Shown: piece after piece, positions 10,077 through 18,046 of the stretch
Position numbering within the stretch: position 1 is the first letter of the stretch
How the letters are laid out: the number at the start of each line of letters is the position of its first letter
NCBI GenBank assembly: GCA_018398765.1
Contig: JAHBMJ010002549.1
Span: forward strand, 1 to 18,046
Length of the DNA: 18,046 nt
Direction: 5' to 3'
Source of the DNA: Chromera velia
Lineage: Eukaryota; Sar; Chromeraceae
Notes under the pieces: generated by a model
The model's database searches: none
What the model saw: the letters and a program-made list of their open reading frames with translations, nothing else
What the model was told of the DNA's origin: nothing
Position numbers and translations under genes: made by a program

Positions 10077-10838
10077 CTATCCTTCTTTCTCCTTCCTATC
10101 TGTATCGCTATTTGTGTTTTCATTCTCTTTTCCATTCTTGGGCTGTCTAAGCCTTTGGCCTCTCTCCTCTCTTTTAGCCTTTTTAGGCTTTTTTGTCTTT
10201 TTGTTTCCATTTTCCTTTTCAAAGAGGAAAGTTTCTGTCACCAGTGGCTCAGCAAAACGGACTCGGCGGGGTGTCTTCCGCTTTGCTTTTATCGGGTGAG
10301 CAGACTCCCAGACATGAGACATTTCTTCCTGCCCTTCCTTTATGATGAAGACTGGCAACCCCCCAAAGGATTCAACAAGCGCAGGAAACTTTTCTTCGTT
10401 CTCGTCAGTCAGATACACAATACCACTGCCTTCCTCCAAACTCGCTTTCTTGATATGGGAAGACAAAAGAGAGTGAATGACATCAGGGGAGAAAGCGGCA
10501 ACTTCACATGCATTCCTCCATTCACCTCTTTCGACATCAAAGGCAGGGAGACGATACTCTTTCATCAGCTCTGTCTCAAGCATTGCATCTGACCGTGCAA
10601 TGTCATACACTTTCTTTTCTTTCCATTCCCTCACTGCATATTCATCCATATCAGAAGAGAAAAGAGACAAAGTGCACATTGAATCGACATGAGGGCTGAC
10701 ACACGGAAGATCCCAGTTGCGAATGGCTGCCGCTCCTGCTTTCTCCCGTTGACTCCCTCCAGACTGCACCAACACTGAAGGAACACTCGCCCCCCCAGCT
10801 CTGGTGGCGTCTCCATCCGAGCGGTCCGACACGGCTAA
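10077..10838 (-). pseudogene. Copia protease region of pol
   Basis: The pol frame entered by -1 shift from gag. About 250 residues. An Asp protease site is suggested by SPHVDSMCTLSLFSS (Asp at about residue 50), where family members have D-S-G. AAFSPDVIHSLLSSHIKKAS later resembles the 'VLYVPxxxxNLLS' end of the Copia protease fold. The C-terminal third is Lys/Glu-rich linker (ENGNKKTKKPKKAKREERG). It ends at TAG 10077, in frame with integrase. The assignment rests on position and weak motifs. Confidence 0.7.
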
Positions 10839-11977
10839 AAACCCTTCTTCTGCCCCTTGCCTCCCTTGCCCCCCTTCTTCTCATCCTTCTTCTTGTCAGG
10901 GCAGATGGAAGCGAAGTGATCCTTCTCTCCGCACTCCTTGCACGTGGCGCCGACAGCGGGGCACTTGTTGTCCTTGCCTCTGTGCGGGAGAGTGTACTCG
11001 CAGTCCTTGCACCTGGGGGCCTTCCTGCTGCTGGACTCGCTGCAGGACTCAGGCTGTCTGGACTGGCTTCTGCTGCCAAGCTGCTGGGGCTTGCGGTCCT
11101 AAGTAGAGTTGGCGACCTCCCTGTCCTTGCGAGGCTGTCTCCCTCTCCCCCTGCCTCTCACCTTCCTGCGTCTGATGGTACGGAGCTTCTGCATCAACCC
11201 AATATTGCGGGCAATCTTTCGCAGAAGGGCATAGGAGAGGTTGTCGTAGTCGAACTTGGAATCCTCATCCTCGGGGGAGATGGGTTTGCCCTCCGCCTCT
11301 GCCGCTTTCTGCTCAATTGCAGAAATCACGATCTGGGCGAGGGTAGCGGCGGTAACGACTCCTTTGATTCAGAACTCATCGTCGGTCATGAGGTTTTCCA
11401 AGACCTCCTTCTTCTCGGGTTCGGGGGGAACGTAGCCAGCCTTCTCGCAGGAGAGGATCTGCCCATCCATCCGGTCAGAAGCATCGATCAGCTCCTCAGC
11501 TTCGCGTCTCTCAAGGGTGCGAAACTTTTCTTTCTTCTCCTGCGTCTCAATCGCCTGCTCCTTTCCATAGTATTACTCACTCTTTATTTTTTCAAAGAGT
11601 TTTAGTCCTTTGAAGCCCTTGTATTCCAGCTTGTCCAAGTCATGAGTCATCTTGTGGAACTTTCCCTTCGAGGCTCCTGTGTGGAGAGCCGCAGACCAAG
11701 CCGCAATCCTCGTTTCCTTGTCTGGAATCGCCTTCTCCGACAGGTGGAGTTTGGCGTTCCGGCAAAAGGCAATGGCCTATGTCTTCATTTCTGAATCAGC
11801 CCTGTTCTGGATAACAGTCATCCACTCAACCTTAGGGATGACATACTTCGGCTCCTTTGGAGTATGGTCGAAGCGACCAAGACTAGACAACGCAAAAAGC
11901 GCGAAGGAGTAGACATTCCTGGAATCAACGGAAGATAAAAAGAAATCCGACAGAGCGTGCGCGCCTAGGGGCAGCAA
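10835..11977 (-). pseudogene. Copia gag (capsid/nucleocapsid)
   Basis: One minus-strand frame from next to the 5' LTR down to TAG at 10835. It is interrupted by TAG 11777, TAA 11573, TGA 11369 and TAG 11099, all in register. Capsid-like helical sequence (EYKGFKGLKLFEKIKSE and nearby) is followed by a Arg/Lys-rich patch (RRRKVRGRGRGRQPRKDR). Then come a CCHC zinc knuckle CKECGEKDHFASIC (C-x2-C-x4-H-x4-C), preceded by an imperfect one (CKDCEYTLPHRGKDNKC), and a Lys/Gly tail. No ATG opens this frame near its 5' end; an ATG at 11916-11914 lies in another frame, so the start may have been lost by an indel. It would form the particle and bind RNA. Confidence 0.85.
10838..10844 (-). promoter_or_regulatory. 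Putative -1 ribosomal frameshift slippery site (GGGTTTT)
   Basis: On the minus strand gag ends G GGT TTT TAG. GGGTTTT fits the X-XXY-YYZ rule in exactly the gag frame. A -1 slip gives GGG TTT TTA, which enters the pol frame, and that frame is open at this point. No downstream pseudoknot was established by hand. Confidence 0.65.
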
Positions 11978-11978
11978 A

Positions 11979-12239
11979 TGTAGAATATAGGAGGCTTAGG
12001 CTACGATCAAGGAAGGAACATCTACTTCATAGGAAAGTCTGTCAGTCAAGGAAGTCAGAATGATCGGCTGATTCCGACTTCTGTGTAAAGGTCAGTCAAT
12101 CTTAAACGACCAATCGGATGCAACTGATTCGACTCTGCAACATGAATTCGAGTGAGCCGTGCGTCCCGGGCCCGGCCAGGGCATGTCGGTCCCGGCGTGT
12201 GCCATCTCCTGATCGCATGCATTCCTGCTCAACTTCACA
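11979..12239 (-). repeat. 5' LTR of the Copia element
   Basis: The upstream LTR in element orientation: starts TGTGAAGTTGAG at 12239 and ends TATTCTACA at 11979, with TG...CA termini intact. The next bases inward (TTTGCTGCCCCTAGGCGCGC on the minus strand) should hold the primer-binding site, but there is no TGG that would pair with a tRNA CCA end. Confidence 0.95.
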
Positions 12240-12370
12240 ACAAATGAATTTAAGTGATTAATACTATGAATTTAGATGAAGTTAATTATATGAATTTAAG
12301 CCGTGAATTTAGATGAATTTAGGTGAATTTAAGTGAATTTATAAGTGTATTTTGAGTATAAATTCACGAA

Positions 12371-14259
12371 TAGGGATAGCTATCGTATTGATATCGTATT
12401 ATATCGTATCGGTATCGGTATTGAAGTATTAACTATCGGTTCTTTCTCGAGCGGCCGAGTATCGGTTAGTATCGGCCTGTTTAAAGCTTGTAAAAGACTA
12501 GCTGGGCTACTATGTAGTAAGGCGCACGCCGGGCCGGGCCTCGGTGCTCGAAGACCGGGCACAGCCGGGCCCATGCAGTAACGCGTATACCGTCCCCAAC
12601 CGGCTCCATGTATGGATAAATGTGGAACCGGCTCACTGAATTCAGCCTCAGCGGCCATGTAGAACAGCCCGACTTGGTTTCAAGACAAAACTGCATGTAC
12701 ACTACATCTGCAATCTAATAGAGCTTCATCATTTTCATTTTCTGAACAAAACCGCTTCTGGACAATTAAAGCATCATAACAGCCAGAAGAAGAAAAAACA
12801 AGGTAAGGTGTTAACATATTATAAAGTTTAATGTCAGGTAGATAGAAATTTCGTCTCCTCAGTATGCAGAGTTGCTTGACCCGTTGTTGCCCTGTCGGAG
12901 TTGGCTCACTGGCCAACATCCAAACAGCTCAAGGACAGTAGTCTAAGAATCGTCTTTCCACAGTGTTGTTTCTTCTTTTTGTGCCGTCTTGGAGCTTCAG
13001 GAATGACCGGAACGACGAGGATGTCAACATGAGCGAACTGAGATTCGGAAAGGTCAGTCATGAGTGAGGTCACTGTCATTTGGTGACATCCATACTCTGC
13101 AATTGAAGCTTGTTACTTTACCATTGATGTTTAACCACTGAACATACCTCTGATGACCTCATCTTTTACAAAAGCTTGCCACTTGGCGGCTCCAAGTCGC
13201 TGCTCGTTTTATGACGTTGACCTAGTTTCCAGCAACGGTTCGGTCTTCACACTCTATGAATCACAAAACACACACCAAGACCATCTATCTGTTTCCCTGT
13301 AGGAACCTTTGTAGTCCAATGTGTTTGTCTTGGTCTCTTAATACCGCAAAAAGAACTTCTAATACCACAAGCAGTACTGTTTTCATTTTTCTGAAACTGG
13401 ATTTGTTTAGGGATTTGCCCTCCTTGGAATGACCGGTGAGTTTGTCACTTGTGCCCGCTCCACAGAGGAAGGAGAGGGCTTCCCCAAAGTCTAGAAAGCT
13501 AAAAAGTGTCTCACCATAGATATATTCCACCAAATTGTTGCAGCTTTGAAGTTTTAGCTGGCCGTTTTGCATATTGGTTAATTTTCATAGAGATGCACAC
13601 ACATACAGATAAGCATACAAACCGTTGCACACTATCAGACCTTTGACCTCAATTTTCTTTTCACTCTGCTCGCTGAGTATCAACCACCACGTCGCTCAAG
13701 AGAGTCCAACCTAAGCTGCTTGCTGCATAGCTTGTTTTTTCTTTTTTTTTTATGTTGCAAATCTATATGGTTCCTTCATGAGTGTAGAATAGCGTGTGGA
13801 TATCTGCGTTTTGCTCTAAATTTTGTATGTATTCACTTATATTTGGATGATTTTGGCATATACATCAGAATAAAATCGAGTCTAACAGTTTGCGTCTGGC
13901 ATGAGATTTTCAGGAACGAAGTGTTAATGAAGTTATTGTCAATCTCATGATGTGTTGACTCTTTTTTAGGGGGAGGTTAGGGGGGTGAAGCCCCCCTTAT
14001 AGTTTCAAAAATTGGCCTTCTGAACGTTTTGGAGCCCGTTTTCTAAGTAAAGTTGATTTTTTAAAAACATGAGATTTTTACAAAAAGTTTACAGTTTTAT
14101 AAATGATACCGTTTGCATTAGGTTTTAGCCTCGTACACTAAAAATTTTATGTCAGTATCGAAATTATTGATGATACCCCCTTTTTTGGGAACCTTAAATT
14201 CCGATACGATACCGATACGATACCGATTCGATACCGATACGATATGATAGCTATCCCTA
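12371..14259. mobile_element. hAT-like non-autonomous element, 1.89 kb
   Basis: Inverted ends TAGGGATAGCTATC with inner CGATACC/GGTATCG arrays on both sides (12384-12425 and 14200-14245). Flanks are TTCACGAA (12363-12370) and TTCATGAA (14260-14267), an 8-bp duplication with one CpG-to-TpG difference. The interior has no coding frame that I recognise. It includes a GC-rich patch (12520-12600) and a perfect stem GGGGGG-TGAAG-CCCCCC at 13980-13996. It sits in the left GAATTTA arm of the outer element. Confidence 0.75.
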
Positions 14260-14267
14260 TTCATGAA

Positions 14268-14686
14268 TGAATTAAAAAGAATTTGTGGTGACTATGGTGA
14301 CTCCTACCAGCGTTCCACACCTGGTTAAAGAAGTTCTCAGAAAGTTCTACCAGTGTCATACAGATATCTATCTATTTTTTTCCTGTTCATTTAGACGTAC
14401 CGTAGTGGCATCATCTACTTCTGTATGATAATCGGCAAATCACTTGTACGCATGCATGCATCTTTCTATGCATACATCATGTATCACTCACTATGACACT
14501 GCATGCAGTGTGGACGGATGCCTTCGCACATATCTCATATACGTGCGTCACTAACATACAACCATGAGTCATCTACACATTTCACATACGCGTTCACCCC
14601 AGGCTTCCATTAAATTTTTATGCCTGTAGCCTAAGCACACTGTGGAGGGCATGTCTTTCTCAATTTAGTTTTAAATTCACTATGAA
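14268..14686. other. Interior of the outer TIR element, no gene
   Basis: This stretch lies between the two hAT-like insertions and belongs to the core of the outer element. It contains TGCATGCA-type words near 14450-14510 and no coding frame. Nothing else was recognised. Confidence 0.5.
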
Positions 14687-14694
14687 ATTTATAT

Positions 14695-15046
14695 CAGTGG
14701 GTTAACTCATTGTTAAAGCGAGTAATGATTATAAATTTTAATAATGATTATCAACTTTTGATCATCATTAGTCATTTTTTTATTAATGACAGTAATCATT
14801 ATTCATTTCATAATTTTTACACAAAGATTGCTCTTACAATTGTTTTTTTTTTCAAACAAATAATAGACTAAGGTTTTAAACAAGTCAAAAAACAACTTTG
14901 ATTATGGCATAAAAAGCTTATTTTACATATTTTTAATGTTGAAGTCTAGGTTGAAGTCAATAATGATTATCGGAAATCAATAGTCACTATCAGAAAATAA
15001 TGGTTTTTGATTATATAAGAATAATAAAAAACAGGTTAACCCACTG
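14695..15046. mobile_element. Small hAT-like MITE, 352 bp
   Basis: Ends CAGTGGGTTAAC and, inverted, (C)AGGTTAACCCACTG. Flanks ATTTATAT (14687-14694) and ATGTACAT (15047-15054) match at 6 of 8 positions and may be a worn 8-bp duplication. The interior is AT-rich with repeated AATGATTAT words in both orientations. It lies inside the right arm of the outer element. Confidence 0.55.
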
Positions 15047-15244
15047 ATGTACATTAATTAATTTCTATGTAAAAAGCTTTAAATTCATTTCGAAACGAAT
15101 TTAGAAATCTAAATTTACAGTGAATTTAACCTCAAAATTTATTTGTAAATTATTCATTTAAATTCACTTAAATTCATTTAAATCCACTGCTTAAATTCAT
15201 ATAAATTCATCTAAAGTCACTTAAACACTCATTTTTGCAGGGTA

Positions 15245-15665
15245 TAGACCGGTATGGACTGCCTACCATGGCATGCTCCGGCCGATTGACTCACTCATGG
15301 TTCATACCTCCATCAGAAGGAGTGTCAGTCCAGCCTGTATGACAGTGTATGTATTCATCTACACAATGTACTTCAATTTGAACATATTGCTGATACAGCC
15401 ACTTTCTGTATGACTGCATTTATTTTTTCAAATTAATTGTACACAGGAAAAATACATGTAATTCAGGTAGTAGATAAGTGCCTTATTGTATTACCGCAAA
15501 GGCTTGCTCATCATGCGTACGCCGCTTGCTGCCTGATACATAGTAGGTCGCATACCAAATTTCACAGTATGAATGTTTGCTATTGTTTAGTAAAGTTTGT
15601 TAACTCTTTCGTTTCCGTTCGTTTCGTCCTAGCTGTCTGTGAAATTGTATTGAAATTTATGAGAT
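15245..15665. other. Intergenic stretch, no gene seen
   Basis: Right flank of the outer element. One 84-codon plus-strand frame (15437-15691) has AT-driven composition and no recognisable motif. I do not call it a gene. Confidence 0.5.
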
Positions 15666-15668
15666 CTC

Positions 15669-15790
15669 TGCAAAAATTTAGTGTAAATTAAAATAAATGT
15701 ATTTAGAAATGAATTTAAGTGGATTTACATGAACTTAGGTGAATTTAAGTAGTGAATTTAAATGAATTCAATTATACATTACTTTTGTAG
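15669..15790. repeat. Partial copy of the GAATTTA arm
   Basis: It begins CTGCAAAAATTTAGTG, close to the CCCTGCAAAAATGAGTG terminus of the outer element, and continues with the same GAATTTAAGTG/GAATTTAGGTG words. No matching inverted end follows, because the ankyrin-upstream duplicate begins at 15795. It is probably a truncated relative of the outer element. Confidence 0.5.
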
Positions 15791-15794
15791 AAAT

Positions 15795-16003
15795 GGTATG
15801 TCTTCCTTTAAATTCAGTCTGATGAAAGATCTCTCTAGTCTTGGTTATTTTACGGATATTTCATAGTGAATAACTGATCTAAATGATTTAAGGCCTCATC
15901 GCATACAACTAGGGGAGTGCTGCAACAGTTTCTCTCATGCCATAAATTTCTTAGAGCTAGTCCTAGAGGCTCTTTCAGACTTTGATACAGGCCATGCAAG
16001 GAT
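15795..16003. repeat. Copy B of the ankyrin-gene upstream segment
   Basis: Diverged direct copy of 2724-2936. The triplet matching the ankyrin start codon complement is TAT here instead of CAT, so the start is lost and no coding sequence follows on that side. A block of about 25 bp present in copy A (around 2900) is missing. Confidence 0.7.
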
Positions 16004-16055
16004 GAACAGATTCAACAATTAAGAATCGGGCCCATATATGGCAGCTCAGAAGTAA

Positions 16056-16112
16056 ATGCTCCGAAACACGCGGCGCCGCCGCCCATCCCGCCGCGCTGCC
16101 GCGCGCCGCCGT
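16056..16112. other. GC-rich patch
   Basis: Dense CGCCGCCG/GCGCGCC words in otherwise AT-rich DNA. The Arg-rich peptides this gives are a composition effect; no gene is supported. Confidence 0.5.
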
Positions 16113-16341
16113 GCATGCCAATCAATTTACAATTATATTAATATACCAGATTCACCCATACTTTGCCCACTTTCGCACTGCCTTCTGGGGCCGTCCGTGC
16201 ATGCATTTGTCTGCCGTCTCTTTTCTGGCTGGAGAGATCGTACAAAGTCGAGGCAGGGGCAGATCTTGGGTCAGAACTCAAGTGACCAAATGGGGGTCTC
16301 CAAAGTTGCTGATTATATCTTTGAGGTCAAAGGGGTCCATA

Positions 16342-17051
16342 GAACAGCCTTTTTTATTAAATTTTTATTAGAGTGATAAGAACTCCAAGATTTACCTATC
16401 CGTCTCCCTGCATGCCCCTCTGTCCATGTGTGTCACTTTCCTCTTTCTGCAGGGCACCCACCAGACCGTCCACCCGGGAGGCTGACGACTCTTTTCTCTC
16501 TCTAGGTTAGATTGAGGAATCCTGAGCTGTGACTGAGGCAGTGCACGCTTCTTGACAATGTAGGCTGCAATGCATGAGTGCCCCCTCACTTTTGGGCAAG
16601 CTCTTTACATGGATTTATCTGGAGTTTTTTCAAACTTTGTATATTTAGGTGGAGGACCCGAAACCCTGGTAGGCATGCAAAGTATGGTGAAATATACGGT
16701 ATACCGTATATTTTACCATACTTTGCCCACCGGGGTTTCGGGTCCTCCACCTAAATATACCAAGTTTGAAAAAACTCCAGATAAATCCATGTAAAGAGCC
16801 TGCCCAAAAATGAGGGGGCACTCATACATTACAGCCTACAAGAAGCGTGCACTGCCTCAGTCACAGCTCAGGATTCCTCAATCTAACCTAGAGAGAGAAA
16901 AGAGTCGTCAGCCTCCCGGGTAGACGGTCTGGTGGGTACCCTACAGAAAGAAGAAAGCGACACATATGGACAGAGGGGCATGCAGGGAGACGGATGGGCA
17001 AATCTTTGAGTTCTTATCACTCTAATAAAAATTTGATAAAAAAGGCTGTTC
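16342..17051. repeat. 710-bp near-perfect palindrome (foldback element)
   Basis: Left arm 16342-16701 and right arm 16702-17051 are inverted copies that meet without a spacer, at a perfect 20-bp palindrome centred between 16701 and 16702 (ATATACGGTATACCGTATAT). Arms end GAACAGCC/GGCTGTTC. Most arm differences are transitions, with a few small indels. No clear target duplication (CCATAG left, CCAGAG right is suggestive at best). Transcription of either strand would give a long hairpin RNA. Confidence 0.92.
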
Positions 17052-18046
17052 CAGAGCAGAATGAAAGATATAGAGGGGGGGGCACGTCTAGCGCTTTGCT
17101 GACCTGCCTTCCTCTCTCACCACAGAGGAGAGCGGAGATGCCGAGGGAGTGGACCTGCAGAGGGCATGCATACACCAACAAACACACTGAGTGACAAGCC
17201 CCTGCCGCTGGTAGATTTAGCCAAGGAAGAGAAAGAAACGAGCACACCTATCTGAAGAAAAATTCGTATGGGAGGTCATAGAAGGAGGCAGGAGGCAGGG
17301 GTGGCATATGAACAGGAAAGGGTCTCATGGTATATGGAAAACAAAAAACGCCATCTCTGGCCAGGAAAGCATGGCACAGCCACACAGAGCAGAATGAAAG
17401 ATATAGAGGGGGGGGCACGTCTAGCGCTTTGCTGACCTGCCTTCCTCTCTCACCACAGAGGAGAGCGGAGATGCCAAGGGAGTGGACCTGCAGAGGGCAT
17501 GCATGCACCAATAAACACACTGAGTGACAAGCCCCTGCCACTGGTAGATTCAGCCAAGGAAGAGAAAGAAACGAGCACACATATCTGAAGAAAAATTCGT
17601 ATGGGAGGTTATAGAAGGAGGCAGGAGGCAGGGACGGCATATGAACAGGAAAGGGTCTCATGGTATACGGAAAACAAAAAACGCCATCTCTGGCCAGGAG
17701 AGCACGGCACAGCCACACAGAGCAGAATGAAAGATATAGAGGGGGGGGCACGTCTAGCGCTTTGCTGACCTGCCTTCCTCTCTCACCACAGAGGAGAGCG
17801 GAGATGCCGAGGGAGTGGACCTGCAGAGGGCATGCATACACCAACAAACACACTGAGTGACAAGCCCCTGCCGCTGGTAGATTTAGCCAAGGAAGAGAAA
17901 GAAACGAGCACACATATCTGAAGAAAAATTCATATGGGAGGTTATAGAAGGAGGCAGGAGGTAGGGACAGCATATGAACAGGAAAGGCTCTCATGGTATA
18001 CGGAAAACAAAAAACGCCATCTCTGGCCAGGAGAGCACGGCACAGC
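17052..18046. repeat. 333-bp tandem repeat array (three copies, continues past window)
   Basis: AGAGCAGAATGAAAG recurs at 17053, 17386 and 17719, a constant period of 333 bp. The copies differ by a few mostly transition changes. The third is cut by the window end. 333 is a multiple of three, so a minus-strand frame stays open across copies 2 and 3 (from 18046 to 17248, stopped by TAG in copy 1 where the others have TAT). The predicted 111-residue repeat is Leu/Cys-rich and matches nothing I know. A satellite is the safer call. Confidence 0.92.

Larger units (their letters stand above)
6296..12239 (-). mobile_element. Full-length Ty1/Copia LTR retrotransposon
   Basis: Two 261-bp LTRs (6296-6556 and 11979-12239) flank an internal region. 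The 5-bp direct repeat ACAAA lies exactly outside both LTRs (6291-6295 and 12240-12244). Domains on the minus strand run gag with CCHC knuckle, protease, integrase, RT, RNase H, which is the Copia order. The LTRs differ at about 16 of 261 positions by hand count, nearly all transitions, so the insertion is not recent. Gag and pol carry several in-frame stops and one extra frameshift, so this copy is inactive. Confidence 0.95.
6269..15242. mobile_element. Outer TIR element with GAATTTA-rich arms, split by three insertions
   Basis: Ends are TACCCTGCAAAAATGAGTG (from 6267) and its exact inverse ending at 15244, with TA at each outer edge, as in Tc1/mariner-type target duplications. Inside both ends lie inverted arms built from GAATTTA/TAAATTC words (left arm 6286-6295 plus 12240-12362; right arm about 15050-15225). 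Subtracting the Copia element, the two hAT-like elements and their duplications leaves about 770 bp without a coding frame, so it is a MITE. The superfamily call is tentative; the boundaries are well supported. Confidence 0.65.

Noticed and set aside
10077-10592. Plus-strand frame rich in Phe/Leu (about 9828-10592) that looks like membrane segments
   Set aside because: It is the complement of the Lys/Glu-rich linker of Copia pol, which reads as hydrophobic residues on the other strand.
17017-17247. A fusion of palindrome and satellite into one 76-residue protein
   Set aside because: The frame crosses the repeat junction only by chance and has no conserved motif.
17017-17527. 66-codon plus-strand frames repeated once per 333-bp unit
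   Set aside because: They are composition artefacts of the satellite; start and stop simply recur with the repeat.

Overview
The window looks like nuclear DNA of a protist alga. Coding is split by introns, the intergenic DNA is AT-rich, and most of the sequence is transposable elements and repeats. The ankyrin-repeat gene and the Copia-type retrotransposon suggest a chromerid or similar microalga (Chromera-like), but that identification is inference. No rRNA, tRNA, CRISPR array or bacterial operon was seen.

Layout. 1-924: AT-rich DNA with two microsatellites. 925-2728 (minus): the one convincing host gene, a two-exon protein with an acidic N-terminus, a GNAT-acetyltransferase-like region and C-terminal ankyrin repeats. 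Its frame breaks at a poly-G run that contains an N. 2724-2936: the sequence just upstream of that gene, which has a diverged second copy at 15795-16003. 2937-5485: mostly unrecognised, with a weakly supported small plus-strand gene near 3977-4406. 5486-6188: a 703-bp hAT-like MITE with a perfect 8-bp target duplication.

6269-15242 is a nest of mobile elements. A roughly 770-bp TIR element (GAATTTA-rich arms, TA at both ends) has been interrupted by three others: a complete 5.94-kb Ty1/Copia LTR retrotransposon (6296-12239, minus, 261-bp LTRs, 5-bp target duplication ACAAA), a 1.89-kb hAT-like element (12371-14259) and a 352-bp hAT-like element (14695-15046). The Copia element has the order gag, protease, integrase, RT, RNase H. 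It carries a textbook -1 slippery heptamer directly before the gag stop, and many premature stops that look like C-to-T changes of Gln or Arg codons.

15243-16341: a partial GAATTTA arm, the duplicated ankyrin-upstream segment and a GC-rich patch. 16342-17051: a 710-bp near-perfect palindrome without a spacer. It abuts 17052-18046, three copies of a 333-bp tandem repeat that runs off the window.

The genes do not form a pathway. The ankyrin gene is probably a single host gene beside a repeat-rich block. The most notable signals are the exact nesting of dated insertions, the apparent methylation-type decay of the Copia element, its frameshift site, and the palindrome/satellite junction.
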